DNA from: Dendrolimus kikuchii
Taxonomy: Eukaryota; Arthropoda; Insecta; Lepidoptera; Lasiocampidae
NCBI GenBank assembly: GCA_019925095.2
Contig: CM034390.1
Location: 2,157,501 to 2,221,500 of the forward strand
Reading direction: 5' to 3'
Length of the DNA stretch: 64,000 nucleotides
Within the stretch, counting starts at the first letter, position 1, and the number at the start of each line of letters is the position of its first letter. Below the pieces are notes generated by a model. The model worked only from the letters and a program-made list of their open reading frames with translations, did not search any database and was not told where the DNA came from. The position numbers and the translations under genes are program-made. Below are positions 43,601-53,702 of the stretch, piece after piece.

Positions 43601-45008
43601 AATGTACTTGTCCAATTTGAAAACCTGCCCGTAAAACTTCAAATTAAATTTTATTGCGATTCGTTTTGCCACTTATTATTATTGCGATTGGTTTATGGTT
43701 AATTTGGTTAGATTAAGTACATTTTGATGAATGCATTTTTTGTTTAAACATATTTTATTTTATCAAACAAAAATACTGAATTCGACCCGGAACCAAAAAA
43801 CGCATCCATAGTCTACTCTAAAATTATGCCGCTTCTCACCACGTCTAGTCTAAATTTATGTCGCTCTTCCACGCGGCCGTAACGCTTTTTCGTGACAGAA
43901 AAATCCTAAGACCCCCGTCTATATAGAAGTTTCACTTCAAAAACCCTGACAGGCGTGTGCGTCAGGAGGAGAATAAAAATACCCTTATTGTCAGGCGGCT
44001 TGGGTATCCGTTCCCGGGGGGCAGATGCCCCCCGCGAATTAGTCCGGGGCAAATAGCACAAGCCCACATCGGCTCTGCCCCTATCAGGTAGAGATGATGA
44101 CCCTCATCTCTCTATCAAGGTAGCCCTAAGAACTGGAAACCAGACAATGATTCCAACATGGCTGTACCACGTTTTTCTCTTGCTTCTTGACATCACGAGT
44201 ATATTATTTAAAACATATTTTAAATCAAATCAATCAACAATTCACAGTCACAACAATTTCTTTTGACATAATACAAGTACGTTTTAACGGTTTTAAGCGC
44301 GGTAATTTTTTTTTTTTTTATTATTCCGACGTAAATAAAACTTTAACAATACTCATTGACACTTGACATCTCTGTCTTCCGTGATCACGGCCACTCCACT
44401 GCATAGTGGCCGAAACGTCGGAATAATAAAAATCAAATAAAACGCGCTTAAAACCGTGTTTTATTAAGTATACCTACAAATCGCGACAACTTAAGAAAAT
44501 ATTAATTTCTTTTGACCTTGAGTTGTAATAGTTGCAGGATTTAAAAGCTTTTCAATGCAACGTGTTATCGTCATTTGATATGATTTTATCATCGTATTCT
44601 TATTTTATTTATTTAGGTTTATGGCTTGGCAGCTAGGCCTTTAAACCAGATCTTAGTTTACAATATAGTTTCTTCATTTTCTTAAGCCTATGTGTAGCAC
44701 AGCTGAACTGTAGGTAATCAGCTAGTGCCATTCATCGGAGTTCTTGTGACAACTCAAAAGGCCACATTTGACTATACAGTTCACATTTCTCACAAAAACA
44801 CATAATCACTACTCAAAAACTATCAATATCCTACAACTATTGTTCATTTTAGAGTAATTTTACACATTTTTATAAAATAAAACTTCCCAGCACAACATCT
44901 CCTTTCAGTTCCCGCCAAAAACACCATCGTATTCTTATTGATTTACTTAAGTTAGTTATTAATATGTAATTGACTTACGAGAAAAATTATTTTACACAGT
45001 CCCTCCAT
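39472..45008 (-). CDS. Secreted glutamine/asparagine-rich protein, 2 exons
   Basis: Join of 44979-45008 (10 codons) and 39472-40656 gives 404 residues. The N-terminus MEGLCKIIFL + ITFIATIQDATA is a signal peptide whose hydrophobic core is completed only by the splice (donor GTAAGT, acceptor TTTCAG, phase 0). After a short basic segment (KIEARKVLHIPEKIIGGVID) comes about 330 residues of low-complexity Gln, Asn, Gly, Ser and Tyr, with recurring GQN, QFVGQN and HQNQQ units and early YGTYGTGGYQQG blocks. The end is different: GPTCVCQAWTKP then an acidic tail. Family not recognised. The composition fits an extracellular matrix, eggshell, silk or cuticle-associated role, but this is inference. A TATA box lies just upstream. 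The intron is full of mobile elements. Confidence 0.85.
40780..41090. other. GC-rich segment of unknown origin in the intron
   Basis: About 270 bp of much higher GC content, with a plus-strand frame MRNTISSYDFYASVKVTRCV that shows no known motif. It may be a transposon fragment. Confidence 0.3.
41145..41408 (+). mobile_element. LINE-A 3' end
   Basis: [20 protein letters not shown] to YPARELA. The usual stop TGA is TCA here, so the frame runs into the TATG tail. Confidence 0.85.
41434..41972 (+). mobile_element. Helitron interrupted by SINE-B
   Basis: TCCTACTAATATTATAAACG start after A; CCCGGGGCGCAGCTAG end before T. SINE-B copy 10 lies inside. Confidence 0.7.
41564..41879 (+). mobile_element. 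SINE-B copy 10 nested in a Helitron
   Basis: Full-length, plus orientation, A-rich tail AATAAAAAAAATAAAAAAT. Confidence 0.83.
42072..42260 (-). mobile_element. LINE-K 3' end
   Basis: The minus strand has GTTGTCTGGAAGAGACCGC, CAATATAGTGTTATC and a TATC tail. The hairpin stem has one change. Confidence 0.7.
42279..42810 (-). mobile_element. LINE-A 3' end, long copy
   Basis: [20 protein letters not shown] through [15 protein letters not shown] to YPARELA, with a four-unit tail. Like 11300-11918 it lacks HDER after VERM, so the two are probably from the same source lineage. Confidence 0.87.
43121..43407 (+). mobile_element. SINE-D copy 3 with 12-bp TSD
   Basis: TSD TATATGTACGAA at 43109-43120 and 43408-43419. 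B-box GGTTCGATCC and the GCCCAGCAGTGGGACATTTA end are intact. Confidence 0.9.
43521..43945. mobile_element. MITE-like element with internal 58-bp hairpin
   Basis: GAAGTGAAACTTC near the left end pairs with GAAGTTTCACTTC near the right end. Internally AAGTGGCAAAACGAATCGCA (43543 on) is inverted at about 43650-43673, together with TTGAAGTTTTACGGGCAG. No transposase. Confidence 0.65.
43970..44110. repeat. GC-rich segment with GGGGGGCAGATGCCCCCC palindrome
   Basis: An 18-base interrupted palindrome in a GC-rich block. Origin not recognised. Confidence 0.4.
44605..44934 (-). mobile_element. SINE-C copy 3 with 15-bp TSD
   Basis: TSD CATCGTATTCTTATT at 44590-44604 and 44935-44949. Full length, 330 bp, starts TTTTTGGCGGGAACTG on the minus strand. 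Confidence 0.92.
44979..45008 (-). CDS. Gln/Asn-rich protein exon 1
   Basis: Ten codons, MEGLCKIIFL, ending CTC at donor GTAAGT. Too short for an ORF scan. Chosen because it supplies the hydrophobic start that exon 2 lacks, keeps phase and sits just below a TATA box. Confidence 0.8.
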
Positions 45009-45048
45009 GCTGGATGCAGTGTACAAGCTTAACACAGGAGTGCCAAAA

Positions 45049-45074
45049 TATTTATACAAAGTTATACTTTTATA
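45049..45074 (-). promoter_or_regulatory. TATA boxes of the Gln/Asn-rich gene
   Basis: TATAAAAG (45074-45067) and TATAAATA (45056-45049) lie 41-66 bp upstream of the ATG. Either would place the start site within about 35 bp of the ATG. A strong TATA fits a highly or tissue-specifically expressed gene. Confidence 0.6.
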
Positions 45075-45329
45075 CCGGGAGTTGTGCCCGAGGGCAAAGC
45101 AAGCATTTTAAATCAGGGCTGTGTGATGCGTATGGTTATAAAATATTAAACCACTATGAAAATTATATTTGATTCACCACATATGCAAATAAATGAATCT
45201 AAATATATTAAGAATAAATAAAATCAGCTTAATAAAACTAAGAAATCTATCAAAATTTGAGTTTTTTGGGAACGAATGAGCGTTTAAACTTTTGGCCTAT
45301 AATAATAATAATAATAATAACTTGCTCTT

Positions 45330-45720
45330 AAATACGGACTAGTCTTGTCGGAGGTACCTTATTACCAATACAAGCCCGAGCCAGTTCTGACAAGAGGTTA
45401 CCGCTATGTGGAACCTGGACTCTACAATCATAGTACCGATAGTGGTGTCAGTGAATGGACTAATAGCGAAGAGCCTTGATCGCCACCTTGAAAGGCTCTC
45501 GCTTGGTATCTGGTTGAAGGGTCGGATGCAGAAGGCAGCTCTGTTGGACACGGCCCGTATTGTGAGGAGATTCCTGTGTCTGGAGCCTTAACCACCGGTA
45601 GCCTGGACCCTAGGCCCCACTGCCGGCGAAGATCAGTTTTTTATATTTTTTTTATAAATAAATTTGTATTTTTTATAAGAAAAATGTAAAAAATTTGGAA
45701 ATAAAATATATATGTAAATA
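45330..45720 (+). pseudogene. LINE C-terminal remnant (VVPIVV...GTARIVRR type)
   Basis: Reads YQYKPEPVLTRGYRYVEP in one frame and TIIVPIVVSVNGLIAKSLDR and AALLDTARIVRRFLCLEP in the next, a tail found in some non-LTR retrotransposons. It is followed by AATAATAATAAT near 45720. Confidence 0.55.
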
Positions 45721-45811
45721 ATAATAATAATCGGCAAATATATATGTAAATAATAATTTTAAAATTTCATATAGTCGAATACGATAAAAGAAAACTTATT
45801 TGTACTCTATT

Positions 45812-46003
45812 CTACCCATAGTCCCTCAAGACTATGTAGAATACTGTGCCTAGATAACGGTCTTCTTTGGGTAAGGTGCCCAGAAGGCTGACTACGCATC
45901 CTCGCTGGATTGCCATACTGATCCGTTGCCCGAGGTAAGCACCAGTCTTCTGATCACCTGAAGAGCCAATGAGTCGTTTGGATAGATTTTGGTAGAGGCT
46001 CAT
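45812..46003 (-). pseudogene. LINE-G RT C-terminal fragment
   Basis: SLYQNLSKRLIGSSGDQKTG, then AYLGQRISMAIQRG and SLLGTLPKEDRYLG. Third member of the family seen at 12105 and 15555. Confidence 0.65.
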
Positions 46004-46059
46004 GGAGGTTTATATGTTTTTATTTGTCACCATAAACTTAAATCTGTACAATTGATATA

Positions 46060-46220
46060 TCAGGAGCCTTAAGAACAGACGAGCGTGCATGACAAGAGTT
46101 ATGAATGTCAAAGAAGCAAGTGAGGTGTGTAAGAATAAGCCTGAATGGCGCTCTGTTGTTCGTGCCTACCCCGCATGGGAACTGGCGTGAAGTTATGTAT
46201 GTATGTATGTATGTATGATA
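46060..46220 (+). mobile_element. LINE-A 3' end
   Basis: [20 protein letters not shown] to stop with four TATG units. Confidence 0.84.
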
Positions 46221-46423
46221 TGGATACATTTGCATAAGAACAATGGGCAGCCTTATCGCTTATTACGGTCTCTTCCAGGCAACCCAGTGTCTAAGGAGAT
46301 TGTAAAGAAAATTTCAATACACAATTTTTGATGAAGTACTAAACTAAAATAAAAGTAATAAAGTCACAATCAAATACTATTAAAAAATAAAATAAAATAC
46401 CATATACTTATATATATGCGATT

Positions 46424-47056
46424 CATCATCATCATCATCCGAGCGTTAATTCCCGGTTGCGTTCGGAGCGTTCACTCCGACGCCCAGGGTCCGCTTTCTT
46501 ACTTTTTCTACTACACTTCGCGCGGTCTTCAGCATCCCCCGTTTTGAGACCATTGGTACGCATGTCATCCTTCACAACGTCAAGCCAACATTTCTTGGGC
46601 CTTCCCCTTCGACCGGGACCTGGCGGAGGCGGCATGGCTAGACATTTGTTCCCCACATAATTAGCCGGTCTCCGTAAAACGTGGCCGTACCAACGTAAGC
46701 GACACTCTTGCAATTTGTCTGCTATGTCACGGACATGAAGACTGCCGCGGATGCGGGAGTTCCTGACTCGGTCTTTCCGCGTCACTCCACACATCTATCG
46801 CAGCATATTCATTTCCGTGACACGCAGTTCTTGCTTGTGTCGCTCAAGTACAGGCCACGCTTCACTGCCATACAAAAGGACAGGTCTAATGATGGATTTA
46901 TAGACCTGTCCTTTTAATTTAACCGGTATTTTGGGGTCACAAATGACACCTGTCACCTCACGCCACTTGGCCCAAGCTGCTGTGATACGGGCCTTGACGT
47001 CGTGGTTGATATCCCCGGATGCACTAAGTACAGATCCCAAGTACTTAAACTGATCC
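46424..47056 (-). mobile_element. GAT-tailed LINE, 5'-truncated, 18-bp TSD
   Basis: ACTTATATATATGCGATT flanks both sides exactly (46406-46423 and 47057-47074). The minus strand reads MDQFKYLGSVLSASGDINHD, YGSEAWPVLERHKQELRVTE, MNMLR, a TAG in place of a Trp codon, [20 protein letters not shown] and GPGRRGRPKKCWLDVVKDDM, ending NRELTLG, then (GAT)n. Only the TAG breaks the frame. Confidence 0.92.
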
Positions 47057-47342
47057 ACTTATATATATGCGATTGTACAGATATATGTGGATTAGGTTCT
47101 CAGAGAAATTGTCTACACGCATGCGTATTCAACACTATTCAAGAAGATTTTATTTTGTGTTGCCACTTATAAAACACAATTTGCGTGACCCGTTTTTATG
47201 TTACCAGTCTAACTAATCAAATTTGCGCAATTTATTTACTGTTGCCACTTACATATTGGTTTTATGCCATCACGACACCTTGTCGTAGACACATCATTAT
47301 TCATAAACAGTACCACCGTTAGTATTAAAGATCTATTAATCC

Positions 47343-47468
47343 GTGGAAAGGGTTTTCTGGAAGAGATCGCTTTTTAGCGATAAGGTCGCCCGTTGTACTA
47401 TCTCTTGTAATTTTCTATTTCTGTTTATTTATGCTTTGGTGTACAATAAAGTGTTGTCTATCTATCTA
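47343..47468 (+). mobile_element. LINE-K 3' end
   Basis: TTTTCTGGAAGAGATCGC, intact ATCGCTTTTTAGCGAT hairpin, CAATAAAGTGTTGTC and a TATC tail. Confidence 0.7.
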
Positions 47469-47515
47469 AACATATTTACTTATAAGATATTATTAATTAA
47501 ATTAATTTTAATTAG

Positions 47516-47758
47516 AGAATGCATGATGAAAGAATGACTAAACAGATATACAATGCAAAAGTGGATGGATGCAGACACACCTTCCATGATCAAGTTGATC
47601 GTGTACTAGCAGAAGGTGATGTCAGGAGCCTTAAGACCAGACGAGCTTGCATGACAAGAGTTATGAATGTCAAAGAGGCAAGTGAGGTGTGTAAGAATAA
47701 GCCTAAATGGCACTCTGTTGTTCGTGCCTACCCCGCAAGGGAACTGGCGTGAAGTTTT
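47516..47758 (+). mobile_element. LINE-A 3' end, cut by SINE-C
   Basis: [18 protein letters not shown] with a deletion of the RSRGRPR codons, then HTFHDQVDRV to stop. The TATG tail is missing because SINE-C copy 4 inserted at GAAGTT. Confidence 0.85.
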
Positions 47759-47764
47759 AAATTA

Positions 47765-48087
47765 TTTATTTATTTAGGTTTATGGCTTGGCAGCTAGGCC
47801 TTTAAGCCAGATCTTAGTTTACAATATAGTTTCTTCATTTTCTTAAGTCTATGTGTAGCACAGTTGAACTGTAGGTAATCAGCTAGTGCCGTTCATCGGA
47901 GTTCTTGTGACAACTCAAAAGGTCACATTTGACTATACAGTTCTTATTTCTCACAAAACACATAATTACTACTCAAAAACTGGCAATATCCTACAACTAT
48001 TGTTCATTTTAGAGTAATTTTACACATTTTTAGAAATTAAAACTGCACAGCACAACATCTCCTTTCAGTTCCCGCCAAAAACTCCTC
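47765..48087 (-). mobile_element. SINE-C copy 4, inserted at a LINE-A end
   Basis: TSD AAGTTTTAAATTA (left) and AAGTTAAATTA (right). Full length. The left flank is the last bases of LINE-A. Confidence 0.85.
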
Positions 48088-48486
48088 AAGTTAAATTAGA
48101 GTTACATTAAATTTGTTCTTATAATCTAACAGTGCCTAAAAGTTGTTCTTTATACAAAATATTTTTTAAAAGTGAGACAGAAAAACAGTGAAAATTTACG
48201 TTACACAACTTTAGATTTCGAAAATTGAGAAAAAAAAACATTTTGAAGGTTAATTACTGCAATACTTCATTTAGTTTAATTTTAAGTCTATGTAAAGGTA
48301 TGTTAAATATGTCTACGTCGATAAAGTTGAGGTTATATGTCTTGGTGCAATGAAAAAAAAAGCAATTGCGAGTATATTTTTTGTTATAACGAGGGGGAGT
48401 AAAAAGGGGTAGTTTACGAGTGAGGCGCACATTGAACATTTACAGAAAAATGAATTTTTGACAAAAGTTCTGCAGAGTCAACTAAT

Positions 48487-48743
48487 AAATAATAGCAGCC
48501 CATAAATGTCCCACTGCTGGGCTCGGGCCTCCCACTATAGGGGAACACGGACAGTATACCCGCCACGCTTGTCCAAGGCGGCTTGGCAGGTTTGACACAT
48601 CGGTTATCTCGATGTGCAGGTTGCATCACGATGTTTTCCTTCACCGGTATTAGCACGTGGTAATTGTAATATGCACATCGAACCCATGCCCTTTGGGTCT
48701 GGGACGCGTGCGCTAGCCATTACGCTACCACGACTTCAAGTCA
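48487..48743 (-). mobile_element. SINE-D copy 4 with 13-bp TSD
   Basis: TSD AGAGTCAACTAAT at 48474-48486 and 48744-48756. About 40 bp near the B box are missing relative to copy 1. Confidence 0.9.
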
Positions 48744-48941
48744 AGAGTCAACTAATGAATTTAGAATTTTATATAAAAATAATGTATCAAACATTTTACG
48801 TCTCTTTCAGAGACTTAATAATTTCTCGTAATAATTTTAAAAAATTAATTATATTTCTTTACTCTGCATTTCTATGTGCACAAAAAACTTTTCATGTTTC
48901 GTATTAGAGCAAAGCTTACCTAGATTGTCTTGGTTTAATTT

Positions 48942-49026
48942 TTTTTTCTATAGCACAGCAGACAGGCTGATGGCCCAACTGTGATCGAAAGTGATTACCG
49001 CCGCCTATGGACATTAGCAACACCTG
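48942..49026 (-). mobile_element. SINE-B copy 11, 3' fragment
   Basis: T-run, GCACAGCAGACAGGCTGATG and CGCCTATGGACATTAGCAAC are the tail-side 80 bp. Confidence 0.65.
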
Positions 49027-49117
49027 TCGTAAAGTGATTTAGTTGTCCTTACGATTTATCCTTCATTGCCCAGATTCGATATAGATAAATATAAGAGATA
49101 ATAATGAGATGATAAAT

Positions 49118-49298
49118 GAGTGTACTAGCAGAAGGTGATGTCAGGAGCCTTAAGAACAGACGAGCTTGCATGACAAGAGTTATGAATGTCAAAGAGGCAA
49201 GTGAGGTGTGTAAGAATAAGCCTAAATGGCACTCTGTTGTTCGTGCCTACCCCGCAAGGGAACTGGCGTGAAGTTATGTATGTATGTATGTATGTATA
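49118..49298 (+). mobile_element. LINE-A 3' end
   Basis: [20 protein letters not shown] to stop with five TATG units. Confidence 0.85.
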
Positions 49299-49616
49299 AT
49301 AATGAGTTATGTAGAGTGTATGTGTAATGTAATTTTATATGGAAATATTAATAAATACATACACAAGATATAAATCATTATCAATATATCTACGAATTCA
49401 TTCCTTTATTAGTGACCAATATGGAACTTGACTATTCTAGTCACAGGTATCATTTAGCACACAATATAAGAATGATCTTTGAATCATTCTTCTTTTATGA
49501 CTTATATCAATAAGTCCTTTTGAATGACCTCTCTTTACCTCCCCTGCAGTCATTCCCCATCCACCGAGTTTGACAATAGAAATTCACATGATTCAGTAAG
49601 TAATTCATAAATCACT

Positions 49617-49760
49617 TACCCAATTTCAGCTGTACGGCATACCTACACGGTCGCCCGTTTCGCCATCTTGTTTTTGTTCTTTTGCTCTTCAGCTCACTAT
49701 TAGCACATATATGTCCGCGATGAGAGTGCAAATCGCGTTTGTGCACGTGATCGTTTTTGT
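49617..49760 (-). other. Possible untranslated exon or promoter on the minus strand
   Basis: The minus strand reads CACGTG, GCGAT-rich DNA, an AAGATGGCGAAACGGGCG stretch that reaches a stop after seven codons, then AAATTGGGTAAGTGATTT, a good donor. It could be a leader exon of the Gln/Asn-rich gene or of an unseen gene. Weak evidence. Confidence 0.25.
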
Positions 49761-50009
49761 GTTGTTGTCTCACTCTGTTCATATAGGATTTGTATGAAAT
49801 GGGTATATTTTCTTGGTATATTACGAGATAGTGATAGTGTTAGTCTTGCAGCTTTTTGGTATATCGATAATAGTCTTAAGGGTTAACAACTTTTTATAAC
49901 TAAACTAATTTCTCGTCGCGCACCCTCACCCCCGCCATCCTTCGCGTTCAGAAATGTATTAACCTTTTCGCATTTCGCGATAATACCAAGATTGCTGCCA
50001 ATATGCTGC

Positions 50010-50134
50010 CGGCCTGGAAGGACAAACTGGAACCTGGCCACTGATGCCGGAACACAACTCAAAGTTGTCATGGCGGCATACTTTAGACCAGGCGTGGTAG
50101 CCATCCAGTCGGGCAAATGCTCTACCACCTGGCA
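50010..50134 (-). mobile_element. SINE-B copy 12, internal fragment
   Basis: GATGCCGGAACACAACTC to TCTACCACCTGGC only. Confidence 0.65.
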
Positions 50135-50543
50135 TTACATACACTAATGCGTTAACGGCGTTATTTTTTAACGCTTTAAATAAGATGCATTTGGCTACAG
50201 CGTCAATCTTTAAAACTAACGCAGATGAAGTCCCAGCAAATGAATGTTCGATAACTAATATCGATATGAATAACGCCCAACACTATGCTTGTTATAAATG
50301 ATTGATGGCGCTGCCCGTAAAACGGCCTAAGGACCATCTTTAGGGCTTTTTTGTTCAGTTTTTTGACAAATTATCTGCCGATGTCCGATTTATTATACTG
50401 ACCACATTTGAGATGTATTCGAGGAAATATGCACAAACATGATTTATGACCTTTCCGGGTTTATCATTAGCATATTCGGTTTTCGTTAATCCAGAACCAA
50501 ATATTAATATAGATGAATAAGTCAGTAAACCATTATATCAAAT

Positions 50544-51640
50544 ACTAGCGGCCCGGCGCGGTTTCAATAGCGTTGTGTGTCAAGTTTTATTTTAAAATAA
50601 ATAAAACGCGATCAAAACAAATCAAGAATAAGGAAATCACTTTATTTATAACTATATTTTTTGCAATGCAAGGATAATGGTCTATGATGTTATGCTAGAG
50701 CAAGTGGATGAGTTTGTATATCTTGGATGTGCTTTTAGCAGGGATGGAAGGTACACCGCTGATATAGAAAGAAGAGTGAATTTGGGGAATAGTTTGAATG
50801 GAGCGTTAGGTAAACTTCTAGGCGCTAAGAACCTCAGCCAGAAGGCCCAGCTCGCCGTACACAATGCGGTGCTGGTACCTACGCTCACGTATGGATGCGA
50901 GAGTTGGGTATGGACGAGAGAGCATGAAAGTAGAGTAAACGCGGTCGAGATGCGAGCACTGCGCAAAATCAGCGGAGTGACGCTCGCGGACCGCATTCGT
51001 AATACCGAAGTAAGAAAGAGAGTTGGTCTGAAAGAGAGTGTCGGGGTGAAGGTAAGGAAAGGAATGCTCCGGTGGTTCGGGCATGTGGAAAGAATGATTA
51101 AACAGATATACAATGCAAAAGTGGATGGATGCAGAAGTCGTGGAAGGCCACGACACACCTTCCATGATCAAATTGATAGTGTACTAGCAGAAGGTGATGT
51201 CAGGAGCCTTAAGAACAGACGAGCTTGCATGACAAGAGTTATGAATGTCAAAGAGGCAAGTGAGGTGTGTAAGAATAAGCCTAAATGGCACTCTGTTGTT
51301 CGTGCCTACCCCGCAAGGGAACTGGCGTGAAGTTATGTATGTATGTATGTATGTATTATTTTTAATTGATATTCATATAATTTAATTTTAAGTATATGTA
51401 TTATTTTATCTTAAATATTTATAGTTTTAATTATATATAATTAGTAAACAACGATGAATAGTTGTTACATCTGTCCCGCTCCCGTGGTATATAGCGTCAT
51501 TATATATAGCCTATGACACTTCCTGTTAACGTATCTTTCTAACAGTAAAATATTTTTTTAAATCGGTTTAGTAGATCCAGAGATTACCCCCTACAACGTC
51601 ACAAACAAACTTTACCTCTTTATAATATTAGTTTAGATTT
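50544..51640 (-). mobile_element. Helitron (third subfamily) split by LINE-A
   Basis: CTAGCGGCCCGGCGCGGTTT lies at 50545 on the plus strand. The rest of the family body resumes at about 51470 (CTGTCCCGCTCCCGTGGTAT) and ends TTATAATATTAGTTTAGA. Compare the uninterrupted copy at 30100-30298. Confidence 0.65.
50671..51356 (+). mobile_element. LINE-A 3' end, longest copy
   Basis: Intact 217-codon frame 50677-51330: [37 protein letters not shown], then [19 protein letters not shown] to YPARELA, stop and five TATG units. It includes the YLG region that starts the RT connection domain. The polymerase core lies upstream of the truncation. Confidence 0.9.
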
Positions 51641-51834
51641 CCAACAATTAGCGTCCCTCCTTGCGGCTAGTCGCAGGAAATCGGTGTGATCTTGGCTCCG
51701 GCTCTGCGTTCTGGTGAGTTCTTCCTTTCTTCTTGTCTTCTTTTTCTTCTTCTTCTTTTGAGATATTGTATACATTATTGTACGTATCTTTGTGCTATTT
51801 ATTTAATTAATATAATATGTAATCCTTTTAATAG

Positions 51835-52124
51835 ACATACATACATACATTACATAACTTCACGCCAGTGCCCTTGCGGGGTAGGCACGAACAACAGAGC
51901 GCCATTTAGGCCCATTCTTACACACCTCACTTGCTTCTTTGACATTCATAACTCTTGTCATGCACACTCGTCTGTTCTTAAGGCTCCTGACATCACCCTC
52001 CGCTAGTACACGATCAATTTGATCATGGAAGGTGTGTCGTCGCCTTCCACGACTTCTGCTTCCATCCACTTTTGCATTGTATATCTGTTTAGTCATTCTT
52101 TCATCGTGCATTCTTTCCACATGC
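51835..52124 (-). mobile_element. LINE-A 3' end
   Basis: [20 protein letters not shown] to YPARALA. Tail complement at 51835-51850. Confidence 0.86.
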
Positions 52125-52464
52125 TTGCTTTTCTTGTTTAGCTTTTCATATTCGTATTATTGTATTATATATTACACCTTAAAATATGATTAGTTTTTAC
52201 GCATGTCGTAGTCTCCAGTAATTGAAGGAGCACAATGATTAAAAATTTAAGGTTATGTGTAGTTTTACTAATCTGTTATGTGTAGGATACACATTGTTGG
52301 AGATTCTAATAATAATAAAATAAAATAAAATAAAAAACTAATTCTGCCTAATTACCCAAAAAAGCATGTAAAAAACATTTAATCAAAGTACTTCATATAA
52401 TATCAACTACCCAACGCATCTTGTTTGGATTGTCATTGAAAGCTTATCTTTTGTTACCAGCGTA

Positions 52465-52725
52465 ATATATAAGTTTAATACCAGCTTGATATTTGTACCA
52501 GCTTGATATTTTTAACCACTAGATATTTTTACCAGCTCGATATTCGTACTAAATAGATGTTTTTTGTCAGCTGGATACTTTTACCAGCTTGATATTTTTT
52601 GTCCACTGGATACTTTTATCAGTTCGATATTCGTACTAAATAGATATTTTTTGTCAGCTTGATACTTTTACCAGCTTGATATTTTTATCAGCTGGATACG
52701 TTTACCAACTTAATATTTTGAAAGA
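52465..52725. repeat. Degenerate tandem repeat of about 20 bp
   Basis: TACCAGCTTGATATTTTT and TTGTCAGCTGGATACTTT variants recur about a dozen times with alternating forms. A further unit pair is near 53090-53118. Confidence 0.8.
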
Positions 52726-53264
52726 AGAAAGAAAGAAAATAATGTTTATTTAGAGTTATTTAAAATTATTAAAGTATACATAAGCAGTTTAATAAAAGCC
52801 AATACTTAACTAACTTTAGAGTTTAGACTACAGGCCCTAATTCAGCAAATGCTGGTTGATCACAACCAACGCTGGTCTTCCGTTAGTGCCAGGCAGTAAC
52901 GTCACCTTCACAGAAGAAAAAATAATAAAATAACTCAGGAACATTTAATATTATTTATAATTAGAACACCATGAAACAAAGAATAGACATATTTTGAATA
53001 ATTTAATATAAGTGCATAATATGTTATGTAATAATTATTGAAATTTGAAAATAATGATTTTGAAAAATATATTTGTATTTGCTTAATATTTTTTATCCAC
53101 TGGATACATTTACTAGCTCCACAGCTATCATTATTAATAACTAAAAATAAAATAGGTTTAGAGAAGCTATTAATAAGCCTCCACAGATAACAGTAAAAAT
53201 AAGAAGAGAAGAAAAAAAATGAAAATTATACATAGAAACAATGATAAAAATAGACATAAGGTAC

Positions 53265-53702
53265 TTAAACTAATAAATCCGAGTTTGAATAGAACTTGAC
53301 CAACTTTGCGCTAAACAGTGCTACACTATTAGTAAATAAGTCTAAGTCTATATCTTCTAACTTACTTAGCTTATTAAATTCATTTGCTGTTCTGATACAG
53401 AACGAATTACGTCGGTAAGCTGTGCGCGTCAATGGTGTATGTAATAATTTCCTAGGGCGAACATTAGTAGGAGGAACATACAAATGTAGTTTCTCAATGA
53501 GATTTGCACAATCAATTTTGGATTGCGTAATTTTAACTAAGAAACGTAAATCAGCAATAATTCTTCTAGTTTTAAGAGGTAAAAGTTGAAATAAAGTACA
53601 GCGTTCAATGTAACATTTCTGTGGTAATTTTGGATTCCAAATTTGACTTGCATATACAATTATGTTATTTGTCTGAAGAATGCAAATAGAGAGATTGTCC
53701 AC
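53265..53702 (-). pseudogene. Jockey/CR1-like LINE C-terminal fragment
   Basis: A 145-codon open frame: YASQIWNPKLPQKCYIERCT, FQLLPLKTRRIIADLRFLVK and SFCIRTANEFNKLSKL are the C-terminal pattern of such elements. The frame is intact, but no polymerase core is present. Confidence 0.68.

Noticed and set aside
50677..51330. 217-codon intact frame as a host gene
   Set aside because: It matches the C-terminal part of LINE-A, present in about 17 truncated copies, and lacks its own start context.
53265..53702. 145-codon open frame as a host gene
   Set aside because: Its pattern is that of a LINE C-terminus, and it stands alone among repeats.
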